Source: Hydrogenophaga crassostreae
GTDB taxonomy: Bacteria > Pseudomonadota > Gammaproteobacteria > Burkholderiales > Burkholderiaceae_C
Length of the DNA stretch: 64,000 nt
Assembly (NCBI RefSeq): GCF_001761385.1
Contig: NZ_CP017476.1
Location: 733,501-797,500, forward strand
Direction of reading: 5' to 3'
Part shown: piece by piece, positions 46,492-55,095 of the stretch
Position numbering within the stretch: the first letter of the stretch is position 1
Layout of the letters: every line of letters begins with the position of its first letter
Notes under the pieces: generated by a model
Database searches by the model: none
Told to the model about the DNA's origin: nothing
What the model saw: only the letters and a program-made list of their open reading frames with translations
Position numbers and translations under genes: made by a program

Positions 46492-47567
46492 TGGCCAAAA
46501 TTGAACTTGACCTGGCGCATTCATATAAGGCTGACCCCCAGTCAGACAGCGATTACGCGCTGTTGCCACTGAAGATGACGTTTGAAGACGGCGGCGCCTA
46601 TGCCCTGCTCGGGCCGTCGGGCTGCGGCAAGACGACCATGCTCAACATCATGTCGGGTCTGGTGGTTCCTTCCCATGGCAAGGTGCTGTTTGATGGGCAA
46701 GACCTGACGCGCGCCACGCCGCAAGAGCGCAACATCGCGCAGGTGTTCCAGTTTCCTGTGATCTACGACACCATGACGGTCGCGGAGAACCTCGCCTTCC
46801 CCCTGAAAAACCGCAAGGTGCCGGCCGACCAGATCAAGCAGCGGGTCGGTCAAATCGCGGAAATGCTGGAGATGAGCCATCAGCTCGACATGGCCGCTGC
46901 CGGGCTCAGCGCCGATCAGAAACAGAAGATTTCGCTAGGGCGTGGTTTGGTGCGGCCCGATGTCTCGGCGGTCTTGTTTGACGAGCCGCTGACTGTGATC
47001 GATCCGCATCTGAAGTGGCAGTTGCGCCGCAAGCTCAAGCAGATTCACCATGAGCTGAAGCTCACGCTGATCTATGTGACCCATGACCAGGTCGAGGCGT
47101 TGACCTTTGCCGATCAGGTGGTGGTCATGACGCGTGGCAAGGTGGTTCAGATGGGTACGCCCGAGGCGCTGTTCGATCGCCCGGCGCACACTTTTGTCGG
47201 CCATTTCATTGGCTCGCCGGGCATGAACTTCATGCCCGTCACGGTGCGCGGCGACGCGCTGGAACTGGCCGGTGCCCGCTTGCCAGCCGGGGCCGGACGC
47301 CGTTTGCCTGAAGGTGAGTTGACTTTGGGTATCCGTCCCGAATACCTGTTGCTGGATGCACCTGGTGCGCCTGGTGCCTTGAAGGCGGTAGTTCGCCAGG
47401 TTCAAGACATCGGTACCTACTGGCTGGTGAGTTGCGATGCCTCGGGCTCGCCGCTCAAGGTGCGGCTCGCGCCCGATGTGACTCCGCCAGAAGTGGGCGA
47501 AACCGTGGGTCTTCAATTGCTGGGTGAAAACACCTGCTTCTACAAAAACGAGGAGCTCGTGCCATGA
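46491..47567 (+). CDS. glpT: Glycerol ABC transporter ATPase 2
   Basis: 358 residues. Walker A GPSGCGKTT, Walker B AVLFDEPLTVID and the switch His in YVTHDQVEAL are intact, but the signature reads LSADQKQKISLGR in place of LSGGQ. It has a C-terminal TOBE domain. With GlpS it should form a heterodimer with one competent and one impaired ATP site. It overlaps the neighbouring genes by a base or four. This glpT is the ABC ATPase and not the glycerol-3-phosphate antiporter of the same symbol. Confidence 0.9.
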   Translation: MAKIELDLAHSYKADPQSDSDYALLPLKMTFEDGGAYALLGPSGCGKTTMLNIMSGLVVPSHGKVLFDGQDLTRATPQERNIAQVFQFPVIYDTMTVAENLAFPLKNRKVPADQIKQRVGQIAEMLEMSHQLDMAAAGLSADQKQKISLGRGLVRPDVSAVLFDEPLTVIDPHLKWQLRRKLKQIHHELKLTLIYVTHDQVEALTFADQVVVMTRGKVVQMGTPEALFDRPAHTFVGHFIGSPGMNFMPVTVRGDALELAGARLPAGAGRRLPEGELTLGIRPEYLLLDAPGAPGALKAVVRQVQDIGTYWLVSCDASGSPLKVRLAPDVTPPEVGETVGLQLLGENTCFYKNEELVP

Positions 47568-48460
47568 GTGTTCAAAACAAACCCGTGAACCAGAAAGCCT
47601 GGTTCCTGATCCTGCCGGTGCTCATCTGCGTGGCCTTTTCTGCCATCTTGCCTTTGATGACCGTGGTGAATTATTCGGTGCAAGACATCATCTCGCCCGA
47701 TCGCCGCGTGTTTGTGGGTACCGAGTGGTTTGCTGCCGTGATGCGCGACGAAGATCTTCACGCCGCCCTCTGGAACCAGTTGAGGTTTTCCGCCGCCGTT
47801 TTGGCTGTGGAGTTGCCGCTGGGCATCATGCTCGGGCTGTCCATGCCTGCATCCGGTTGGAAAGCATCGGTGACCTTGGTGGTGGTGGCCTTGTCGCTGC
47901 TTATTCCCTTGAACGTGGTTGGCACGATCTGGCAGATCTTCGGTCGTACCGACATTGGCCTGATGGGTGTCACGCTTCAAGCGCTGGGGATCGAATACAG
48001 CTACACGGGCAATACCACCCATGCGTGGTTGACGGTGTTGTTGATGGATGTGTGGCACTGGACGCCTCTGGTGGCCCTGCTCGCTTATGCAGGCCTTCGC
48101 AGCATTCCTGATGCCTATTACCAGGCCGCCCGCATTGATGGGGCCAGCAAATTCGCGGTGTTCCGCTACATCCAGTTGCCAAAGATGCGTGGCGTGTTGA
48201 TGATTGCCGTCCTGCTGCGCTTCATGGACAGTTTCATGATTTACACCGAGCCCTTTGTGCTCACGGGCGGTGGGCCAGGCAACTCGACCACGTTCCTGAG
48301 CCAGTACCTCACACAAAAAGCCGTCGGGCAGTTTGATCTAGGGCCCGCTGCAGCATTTTCTCTGATCTATTTTTTCATCATCCTGCTGTTCTGCTTCGTG
48401 CTCTACAACTGGATGCAGCGACTCGGCCAGGCCGAAAAAGAAGGAGCTGGTCATGGTTGA
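47564..48460 (+). CDS. glpP: Glycerol ABC transporter permease 1
   Basis: 298 residues with about six transmembrane helices. The EAA-type loop contacting an ATPase is YYQAARIDGASKFAVFRYIQLP. It starts with ATGA overlap on the glpT stop. It belongs to the MalF-like group of carbohydrate permeases by size and position, paired with GlpQ. Confidence 0.9.
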   Translation: MSVQNKPVNQKAWFLILPVLICVAFSAILPLMTVVNYSVQDIISPDRRVFVGTEWFAAVMRDEDLHAALWNQLRFSAAVLAVELPLGIMLGLSMPASGWKASVTLVVVALSLLIPLNVVGTIWQIFGRTDIGLMGVTLQALGIEYSYTGNTTHAWLTVLLMDVWHWTPLVALLAYAGLRSIPDAYYQAARIDGASKFAVFRYIQLPKMRGVLMIAVLLRFMDSFMIYTEPFVLTGGGPGNSTTFLSQYLTQKAVGQFDLGPAAAFSLIYFFIILLFCFVLYNWMQRLGQAEKEGAGHG

Positions 48461-48532
48461 TCTGAAGCCGAGCCGACTCAAGGCAGACCACTCCTCCGCA
48501 GGGAAAACGCGCGCAGCGCGAAAGGGGACAAC

Positions 48533-49342
48533 ATGAAGCCCAGGTTTCAAAAGCGCACGATCTTCCTGATTGCCTACTTGATCTTTGCCTTGTTGCCCAT
48601 CTACTGGATGTTCAACATGAGCTTCAAGACCAACGAGGAGATCGTTTCGAGTTTCAGCTTGTTGCCAGAGCATTTCACCTGGGAAAACTACAAGCTGATC
48701 TTCACCGATGAGAGCTGGTATTCGGGCTACATCAACAGCCTGATTTATGTGGCGATCAACGTGGTGATCACCATCACGGTGGCCTTGCCTGCCGCCTATG
48801 CGTTTTCCCGTTACAGCTTTCTGGGAGACAAGCAGGTGTTTTTCTGGTTGCTGACCAACCGAATGACACCGCCAGCCGTATTTTTGCTGCCGTTTTTTCA
48901 GTTGTACACCACGGTCGGTTTGATGGACACCCACCTCGCCGTCGCGCTGGCGCACCTGTTGTTCAGCGTGCCCCTGGCCGTCTGGATTCTTGAAGGGTTC
49001 ATGTCGGGCATTCCGCGTGAAATCGACGAAACCGCCTACATCGACGGCTACAGCTTTCCGCGCTTTTTCATCACCATCTTTCTGCCTTTGATCAAGGCGG
49101 GGGTGGGTGTTACCGCCTTCTTCGCCTTCATGTTCAGTTGGGTCGAATTGCTGCTGGCCCGCACGCTGACCAGTGTCAACGCCAAGCCCATTGTGGCGAC
49201 GATGACCCGCACCGTGAGCGCTTCAGGCATGGACTGGGCCACCCTTGCCGCGGCCGGCATGCTGACCATCGTGCCCGGCGCCATTGTGATCTGGTTTGTG
49301 CGGAACTACATCGCCAAGGGCTTTGCCATGGGGCGAGTATGA
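48533..49342 (+). CDS. glpQ: Glycerol ABC transporter permease 2
   Basis: 269 residues with six predicted helices, MalG-like. The EAA loop is EIDETAYIDGYSFPRFFITIFLP. It follows glpP by 72 bases, a larger gap than the overlaps before it. It is a membrane partner of GlpP. The symbol should not be confused with the glycerophosphodiester phosphodiesterase called GlpQ in E. coli. Confidence 0.9.
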   Translation: MKPRFQKRTIFLIAYLIFALLPIYWMFNMSFKTNEEIVSSFSLLPEHFTWENYKLIFTDESWYSGYINSLIYVAINVVITITVALPAAYAFSRYSFLGDKQVFFWLLTNRMTPPAVFLLPFFQLYTTVGLMDTHLAVALAHLLFSVPLAVWILEGFMSGIPREIDETAYIDGYSFPRFFITIFLPLIKAGVGVTAFFAFMFSWVELLLARTLTSVNAKPIVATMTRTVSASGMDWATLAAAGMLTIVPGAIVIWFVRNYIAKGFAMGRV

Positions 49343-49401
49343 GCACACCAAAAAATCAGGAGCACACCATGACATTTCATCGAAACCGTGCAGAACTCAG
49401 G

Positions 49402-49478
49402 ACGCCGCGGAACGGGCTTTGTCCGGCCGCCAGCGTCGTCCCCCTGGGGGGGAGCACCACAGGTGCGCGGGGGGAGCC
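49402..49478. repeat. GC-rich repeat copy C, between glpQ and glpU
   Basis: GACGCCGCGGAACGGGCTTTG, CCGGCCGCCAGCGTCG, CCCCCTGGGGGG and GCGCGGGGGGAGCC in that order, matching copies at 10461-10540 and, less closely, 39050-39148. The final GGGGGGAG sits where the glpU ribosome site must be. Confidence 0.75.
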
Positions 49479-49787
49479 ATGTTTAACTGGATGGCATGGA
49501 CGTTGCCCGTCGCCGTATTCTTTACTTGCATCGCCTTGATGCTGATCGGCATGACCGTCTGGGAAATCAAATCTCCTACTGTCATGCGCAAAGGGTTTTT
49601 GCCTATCGCGACCACGCGGGGCGACCGACTGTTCATGGGATTGCTGGGCGCCGCGTACATCAATCTCGCCTTTGTCGGCATGGCGGGCTGGATCACCGAA
49701 TGGATGTCATTGGAGCAAGAGCCCTCCATCTGGATCAGTTTTGTCGTATCGATGGTGTGGCTGGTTATTGCCTTGCGAAAAGGGTGA
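49479..49787 (+). CDS. glpU: Small membrane protein of the glycerol transporter (DUF2160)
   Basis: 102 residues with about three hydrophobic segments: AWTLPVAVFFTCIALMLIGMTV, FMGLLGAAYINLAFVGMAGW and IWISFVVSMVWLVIAL. Proteins of this family lie between the permease and binding-protein genes in glycerol ABC operons. The role is unknown, possibly complex assembly or gating. The ATG at 49479 is preceded directly by GGGGGGAG contributed by the repeat; a stronger ribosome site (CAGGAG) at 49358 serves an out-of-frame ATG at 49369. Confidence 0.8.
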   Translation: MFNWMAWTLPVAVFFTCIALMLIGMTVWEIKSPTVMRKGFLPIATTRGDRLFMGLLGAAYINLAFVGMAGWITEWMSLEQEPSIWISFVVSMVWLVIALRKG

Positions 49788-49825
49788 TCCGTCTGCCGTG
49801 AACACGTTGCGGAATCCGGCCCTTT

Positions 49826-49866
49826 GCTTCCCCGGGGCCGATCCATTCTGAACAAACCGGGGAAGC
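49826..49866. promoter_or_regulatory. Intercistronic hairpin upstream of glpV
   Basis: Perfect 10-bp arms GCTTCCCCGG and CCGGGGAAGC with a 21-base loop, ending 20 bases before the glpV start. It may be an mRNA 5'-stabilising or processing site that raises binding-protein yield. Confidence 0.55.
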
Positions 49867-49886
49867 GAATTGCCAGAGGAGACAAC

Positions 49887-51620
49887 ATGAAATTTCGCCA
49901 TACAGCACTCGCTGTCGCAGCCATCGCTGCGTTCAGCACGAATTTGGCCTGGGCCGACGCGGCTGCAGCCAAAAAGTGGATCGACACCGAGTTTCAGCCT
50001 TCGACGCTGAGCAAAGACCAACAGGCCGCAGAGATGAAATGGTTCATCGATGCTGCGGCCAAGCTCAAGGGTAAGGGTGTCAATGAAATATCGGTGGTTT
50101 CCGAGACCATCGATACCCACGTCTACGAGAGCAAGACCCTGGCCAAAGCCTTTGAAGAAATCACAGGCATCAAGGTCAAGCACGACCTGATCCAGGAGGG
50201 CGATGTCGTCGAAAAGCTCCAGACCTCCATGCAGTCCGGCAAGTCGATTTACGACGGCTGGATCACAGACTCCGATCTGATCGGCACCCACTACCGCTAC
50301 GGCAAGGTCATGAACCTGACCGATTACATGGCCGGCAAGGGGAAAGAGTGGACCAACCCAGGCATCGACATCAAGGATTTCATCGGTACCAGCTTCACCA
50401 CGGCGCCAGATGGCAAGCTGTACCAGTTGCCTGATCAACAGTTTGCCAACCTGTACTGGTTCCGCGCCGACCTGTTCGCCCGCCAGGACCTGAAGGACAA
50501 GTTCAAAGCCAAATACGGTTACGAGTTGGGCGTGCCGCAGAACTGGAGCGCGTACGAAGACATTGCCGAGTTCTTTACCGATGATGTGAAAAACATCGAC
50601 GGCAAGCCTATCTATGGACACATGGATTACGGCAAAAAAGACCCGTCGCTGGGCTGGCGCTTCACCGACGCATGGTTATCCATGGCCGGTACAGCCGATA
50701 TCGGCATTCCCAACGGCAAACCTGTCGATGAGTGGGGTATTCGCGCATCGGCTGATGGCTGCAATCCGCAGGGCGCCAGCGTTTCCCGCGGCGGCGCCAC
50801 CAACTCGCCTGCCGCCGTCTATGCGCTGACCAAGTACATCGACTGGATGAAAAAATACTCGCCCAAGGAAGCCATCGGCATGACCTTTGGTGAAGCGGGT
50901 CCTGTGCCTGCGCAGGGCCAGATCGCTCAGCAAATCTTCTGGTACACCGCTTTCACAGCAGGCATGATCAAGCCCGGTCTGCCGGTGGTCAACGCCGATG
51001 GCACGCCGAAGTGGCGCATGGCGCCTGGTCCAAATGGGCCATATTGGAAGCAGGGCATGCAAAACGGCTACCAAGACGTGGGGAGCTGGACCTTCTTCGC
51101 CAAGCATGACGCCGACCGCACGGCCGCCGCCTGGTTGTATGCGCAGTTCGTGACCGCCAAGACGACCAGCCTGAAAAAGACCATCGTCGGTTTGACGCCT
51201 ATTCGCGAATCCGATATCCAGAGCCAGGCCATGACCGATATGGCGCCGAAGCTGGGTGGATTGGTTGAGTTTTACCGCAGCCCAGCACGTGTGGCCTGGA
51301 CACCCACCGGTACCAACGTGCCTGATTATCCCAAGCTGGCCCAGCTCTGGTGGCAAAACGTGGCTCAGGCTGTGACGGCAGAGAAGACACCTCAGCAGGC
51401 CATGGACAATCTCGCAGAGCAGATGGACCAGGTGATGGCCCGTCTGGAGCGTGCAGGCATGGACCGCTGTGCGCCCAAGCTCAACCCCAAGGGAGACCCC
51501 AACAAGTACCTGAGCGACAAGGCCGCCCCTTGGAAGAAACTGGCCAACGAGAAGCCCAAAGGCGAGACCATCGCCTACGAGCAACTGCTCAATGCCTGGA
51601 AGGCCGGTCGCGTTCGTTGA
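49887..51620 (+). CDS. glpV: Glycerol ABC transporter substrate-binding protein
   Basis: 577 residues, long for a binding protein but normal for this group. A signal peptide MKFRHTALAVAAIAAFSTNLAWADA ends with an AWA-D cleavage site. The mature part is a type-2 periplasmic binding fold (SGKSIYDGWITDSDL, RGGATNSPAAVYALTKYIDWM). It collects glycerol in the periplasm for GlpSTPQ. AGAGGAGA precedes the ATG. The cistron is bracketed by hairpins on both sides. Confidence 0.92.
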   Translation: MKFRHTALAVAAIAAFSTNLAWADAAAAKKWIDTEFQPSTLSKDQQAAEMKWFIDAAAKLKGKGVNEISVVSETIDTHVYESKTLAKAFEEITGIKVKHDLIQEGDVVEKLQTSMQSGKSIYDGWITDSDLIGTHYRYGKVMNLTDYMAGKGKEWTNPGIDIKDFIGTSFTTAPDGKLYQLPDQQFANLYWFRADLFARQDLKDKFKAKYGYELGVPQNWSAYEDIAEFFTDDVKNIDGKPIYGHMDYGKKDPSLGWRFTDAWLSMAGTADIGIPNGKPVDEWGIRASADGCNPQGASVSRGGATNSPAAVYALTKYIDWMKKYSPKEAIGMTFGEAGPVPAQGQIAQQIFWYTAFTAGMIKPGLPVVNADGTPKWRMAPGPNGPYWKQGMQNGYQDVGSWTFFAKHDADRTAAAWLYAQFVTAKTTSLKKTIVGLTPIRESDIQSQAMTDMAPKLGGLVEFYRSPARVAWTPTGTNVPDYPKLAQLWWQNVAQAVTAEKTPQQAMDNLAEQMDQVMARLERAGMDRCAPKLNPKGDPNKYLSDKAAPWKKLANEKPKGETIAYEQLLNAWKAGRVR

Positions 51621-51651
51621 TCTCCGGTAACTAGGTTAGTTGTTTCAACCG

Positions 51652-51675
51652 CCCCTGTGCTGAACGGCGCAGGGG
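51652..51675 (+). terminator. Hairpin between glpV and glpD
   Basis: Nine-pair stem CCCCTGTGC/GCGCAGGGG with one G-T pair and a TGAACG loop. No T-tract follows, so it may protect the upstream mRNA or only attenuate transcription into glpD. Confidence 0.5.
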
Positions 51676-51689
51676 CCTCAAATATTCTT

Positions 51690-53270
51690 ATGTCTCGCGC
51701 AGCCCATTTCCAATCCCTGAATACCGACCAAACCTACGACCTCGCTGTGATCGGCGGGGGGGCAACAGGGTTGGGCGTGGCATTGGATGCGGCGCTGCGA
51801 GGGTTTTCTGTGGTCCTGCTCGAATCTCACGATTTCGCTGGCGGCACCTCTTCCAGAGCGACCAAGTTGCTGCACGGCGGCGTGCGGTATCTGGCTCAAG
51901 GCAACGTGGCGCTGGTGCGTGAAGCCCTGGCAGAGCGATCGACGGTGCTGCGAAACGCACCGCACCTGGCGCAGCCACTGCCCTTTGTGATGCCCTCTTA
52001 CCAATGGTGGCAGAGCCCTTTCTATGGTCTGGGGCTCAAGCTCTACGACCTGATGGCGGGGAAAGCGGGATTGGGTCGAACCGAGTTTCTGAATGCGCAA
52101 CAGACACTGGCCGCGTTGCCCGGGCTCAAGGCTGCGGGACTCAAGGGCGGCGTGAAGTACTGGGACGGCCAGTTCGACGATGCGCGGCTGGCACTGGCCT
52201 TGGCTCGCACGGCGAAAGTGGCGGGTGCCACAGTATTGAACTACGCAGAAGTCACCGCCTTGCGCATGGGCATCCGTAAAGATGGCAGAAGCGACCCTTC
52301 TGAAATTGATATCATTGACCGTCTAAGTGGCGATACAGCAACAGTGAGCGCTAACTGTGTGGTGAATGCGACCGGGGTATGGGTTGACGCGCTGCGCAAC
52401 AAGGCCATGGCCGGCGTACCGGGCGCAGTCCCGTCGCAGATGGTCAGCCCGAGTCAGGGCGTGCATGTGGTGGTCGACCGGGACTTCATGCCAGGGAATC
52501 ATGCTTTGCTGATGCCCAAGACCCGTGACGGGCGTGTGCTGTTCGCCGTGCCCTGGATGGGCAAGCTCATTCTGGGTACCACCGATACACCGCGCAAAGA
52601 CATTCCCCGAGAGCCCGGTGCATTCGCTGAAGAGCTCGAATTCATCTTGAGCGAAGCCGCCCATGTCTTGAGCCGCCCGGTGACTCGAGCCGACATACGC
52701 AGCATCTGGGTCGGATTGCGCCCCCTGGTTGCACCACCCAGAACGGAAGAGGGGGGTACCAAAACCATCTCCAGAGAACACACCATCGTGGTCGACCCCA
52801 ACGGCTTGCTCACCGTCACGGGGGGCAAATGGACGACCTACCGTGCGATGGCCGAAGATGTATTGAACAAGTGCTTCGACAAGGGACTGCTGTCGACCCG
52901 ACCGAGTGCCAACACGAAAAACCACCGGTTGTTGGGCGCGCCAGGCAAAAACGCACCGCCTTCCCCGATTTTTGCAGGGCCAGGCGTGCACTTGTACGGA
53001 ACAGAAATGGCCGCAGTCGAAACCTGTCCAGGCCATGAGAACGTTTTGGGCATGGGGCTGACCGAGGCCATGGTGCGCTATGCGGTCCGGGAGGAGTACG
53101 CCTACACAGTAGAAGATGTGTTAGCCAGGCGATGGCGCGTGTTGTTTCTCGACGCCAAGGTAGCCTCATCCATGGGCGCCGCAGTAGCGGCCATCATGCA
53201 AAGCGAAGGCGTTGACAACCCTCGGCTGACCGAATTTCTGAAGCTCTGTGAGCACTACCTGCCCGGCTAG
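51690..53270 (+). CDS. glpD: Glycerol-3-phosphate dehydrogenase (aerobic)
   Basis: 526 residues. FAD enzyme at the inner membrane that oxidises glycerol 3-phosphate to dihydroxyacetone phosphate and reduces quinone. FAD motif DLAVIGGGATGLGVALDAALRG, then GGTSSRATKLLHGGVRYL and a C-terminal domain. The open frame reaches upstream to 51657 inside the hairpin, and the ATG at 51690 fits the family better. It ends the glycerol operon; ribosomal genes begin 251 bases further on. Confidence 0.94.
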   Translation: MSRAAHFQSLNTDQTYDLAVIGGGATGLGVALDAALRGFSVVLLESHDFAGGTSSRATKLLHGGVRYLAQGNVALVREALAERSTVLRNAPHLAQPLPFVMPSYQWWQSPFYGLGLKLYDLMAGKAGLGRTEFLNAQQTLAALPGLKAAGLKGGVKYWDGQFDDARLALALARTAKVAGATVLNYAEVTALRMGIRKDGRSDPSEIDIIDRLSGDTATVSANCVVNATGVWVDALRNKAMAGVPGAVPSQMVSPSQGVHVVVDRDFMPGNHALLMPKTRDGRVLFAVPWMGKLILGTTDTPRKDIPREPGAFAEELEFILSEAAHVLSRPVTRADIRSIWVGLRPLVAPPRTEEGGTKTISREHTIVVDPNGLLTVTGGKWTTYRAMAEDVLNKCFDKGLLSTRPSANTKNHRLLGAPGKNAPPSPIFAGPGVHLYGTEMAAVETCPGHENVLGMGLTEAMVRYAVREEYAYTVEDVLARRWRVLFLDAKVASSMGAAVAAIMQSEGVDNPRLTEFLKLCEHYLPG

Positions 53271-53333
53271 GCCGCCAGATTAGGCAACCGGGGAAAAAAA
53301 TCCGGCGTCAAATGGCATTTCCGAGCAAAGAAT

Positions 53334-53362
53334 TTGCACAGGGAATGAAACTGTGCCATAAT
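53334..53362 (+). promoter_or_regulatory. Sigma-70 promoter of the rplN operon
   Basis: -35 TTGCAC (53334-53339) and -10 CATAAT (53357-53362) with a 17-base spacer. Transcription should start near 53369, leaving a leader of about 150 bases before rplN. That leader contains GCCCA-TCGAAG-TGGGC and other GC-rich pairing segments. Confidence 0.75.
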
Positions 53363-53521
53363 CTGGGGCTTCGCCGTAACAAGCGGAGCAATCTTGCCCA
53401 TCGAAGTGGGCCGAAGCAGTTCTTTACTTGTGAAGAGCCGCCCGGCCAGCAACTACGGGCCCAAGACTGATCACTCCCAGCCGTGTTGGTTGGGGGGATT
53501 CAAGTTGGGACTTAATTCAAA

Positions 53522-53890
53522 ATGATCCAAACGCAAACTCGACTCGATGTTGCTGACAACACGGGTGCCAAGTCCGTGATGTGCATCAAAGTGCTGGGCG
53601 GCTCCAAGCGCCGTTATGCCAGCGTTGGTGATGTCATCAAGGTCACCATCAAAGAAGCAGCGCCACGTGGCCGCGTCAAAAAGGGCGAAGTTTACAGCGC
53701 CGTTGTTGTTCGCACCGCCAAAGGTATCCGTCGTCCAGACGGCGCGCTGATCAAATTCGACGGCAACGCGGCAGTGTTGCTTAACGCCAAGCTGGAGCCT
53801 ATCGGCACCCGCATCTTCGGACCAGTGACGCGCGAGCTGCGCACTGAAAAGTTCATGAAGATCGTGTCATTGGCCCCAGAGGTCCTTTGA
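53522..53890 (+). CDS. rplN: 50S ribosomal protein L14
   Basis: 122 residues, full length. MIQTQTRLDVADNTGAKSVMCIKVLGG is the family N-terminus. Binds 23S rRNA at the subunit interface. First gene of this operon; the expected upstream neighbour rpsQ is absent, and its own promoter replaces the link. The bases before the ATG lack a strong ribosome site, so the leader may matter for translation. Confidence 0.98.
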   Translation: MIQTQTRLDVADNTGAKSVMCIKVLGGSKRRYASVGDVIKVTIKEAAPRGRVKKGEVYSAVVVRTAKGIRRPDGALIKFDGNAAVLLNAKLEPIGTRIFGPVTRELRTEKFMKIVSLAPEVL

Positions 53891-53900
53891 GGAATTCATC

Positions 53901-54221
53901 ATGAACAAAATTCGCAGTGGCGATGAAGTCATCGTGATCGCAGGCCGTGACAAGGGCAAGCGCGGCAAAGTCGCGCAGCGCGTGGACGACAGCAAATTGC
54001 TCGTCGAAGGCGTCAATGTGGTCAAAAAGCATGCCAAGCCAAACCCGATGAAGGGTATCACTGGCGGCATCATTGAAAAAACCATGCCTTTGCATCAGTC
54101 CAACGTGGCCATTTTCAATGGCGCGACGGGCAAAGCTGATCGCGTCGGTATCAAGCAACTGGCTGACGGCAAAAAAGTGCGCGTCTACAAATCCAGTGGC
54201 GAAGAAATCAAGGTGGCCTGA
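53901..54221 (+). CDS. rplX: 50S ribosomal protein L24
   Basis: 106 residues. KOW motif in RSGDEVIVIAGRDKGKRGKV. An early assembly protein of the large subunit. Ten bases separate it from rplN, with GAGGAAT before its ATG. Confidence 0.98.
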   Translation: MNKIRSGDEVIVIAGRDKGKRGKVAQRVDDSKLLVEGVNVVKKHAKPNPMKGITGGIIEKTMPLHQSNVAIFNGATGKADRVGIKQLADGKKVRVYKSSGEEIKVA

Positions 54222-54223
54222 AC

Positions 54224-54763
54224 ATGACACGCCTGTACGAACAATTCCGCGACAAAATCGCTCCCGAACTCGTTACAAAGTTCGGCTACAAGTCAGTGAT
54301 GCAGGTTCCCCGCATCACCAAGATCACGCTCAACATGGGTGTGAGCGAGGCGGTTGCCGACAAGAAGGTCATGGATCACGCTGTGGGTGACCTGACCAAA
54401 ATCGCTGGCCAGAAGCCTGTGGTGACCAAGGCCAAAAAAGCCATCGCTGGTTTCAAGATCCGCGAAGAGCAACCCATTGGCTGCATGGTGACCCTGCGCG
54501 GCGAGCGCATGTACGAATTCCTGGATCGTTTCGTGACCGTGGCCTTGCCCCGTGTCCGTGACTTCCGTGGTATTTCCGGCAAGGCTTTTGACGGCCGTGG
54601 CAACTACAACATCGGCGTCAAAGAGCAGATCATTTTCCCTGAGATCGAGTACGACAAGGTAGATGCCTTGCGCGGCCTCAACATCAGCATCACGACAACC
54701 GCCAAAACAGATGAAGAAGCGAAAGCTCTTCTGGTCGGTTTCCGTTTCCCGTTCAAGAACTGA
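54224..54763 (+). CDS. rplE: 50S ribosomal protein L5
   Basis: 179 residues. MTRLYEQFRDKIAPELVTKFGYKSVMQVPRI start and the IREEQPIGCMVTLRG motif. Binds 5S rRNA in the central protuberance. Two bases after rplX, so coupled in translation. Confidence 0.98.
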   Translation: MTRLYEQFRDKIAPELVTKFGYKSVMQVPRITKITLNMGVSEAVADKKVMDHAVGDLTKIAGQKPVVTKAKKAIAGFKIREEQPIGCMVTLRGERMYEFLDRFVTVALPRVRDFRGISGKAFDGRGNYNIGVKEQIIFPEIEYDKVDALRGLNISITTTAKTDEEAKALLVGFRFPFKN

Positions 54764-54771
54764 GGTGACGC

Positions 54772-55077
54772 GTGGCTAAACAAGCACTACTCCAACGTGA
54801 ACTCAAGCGCGAAAAACTCGCTGCCAAGTTTGCTACGAAATACGCAGAGCTGCAGGCGGTCGCAAAGAGCGCCAAGCACAGTGACGAAGAGCGCGATGCC
54901 GCTCGTCAAGCGCTGCAAAAGTTGCCCCGCAACTCGAACCCCACGCGTCAGCGCAACCGCTGCGCGATCACGGGTCGTCCGCGTGGCACATTCGCCCAAT
55001 TCGGCCTGGCTCGCGCCAAGGTACGCGAAATGGCATTTGCCGGTGAAATTCCCGGCATCACCAAAGCCAGCTGGTAA
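54772..55077 (+). CDS. rpsN: 30S ribosomal protein S14
   Basis: 101 residues, the long zinc-independent form: only one Cys, in RNRCAITGRPRG, against four in the zinc form. The start codon is GTG. Assembles late in the 30S head. Confidence 0.97.
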   Translation: MAKQALLQRELKREKLAAKFATKYAELQAVAKSAKHSDEERDAARQALQKLPRNSNPTRQRNRCAITGRPRGTFAQFGLARAKVREMAFAGEIPGITKASW

Positions 55078-55095
55078 GCACCAGGAGAACCACAA

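Noticed and set aside
46491..49342. Reading glpT and glpQ as the E. coli antiporter and phosphodiesterase of the same names
   Set aside because: Sequence motifs show an ABC ATPase and a permease; the symbols follow the rhizobial glycerol ABC operon naming.
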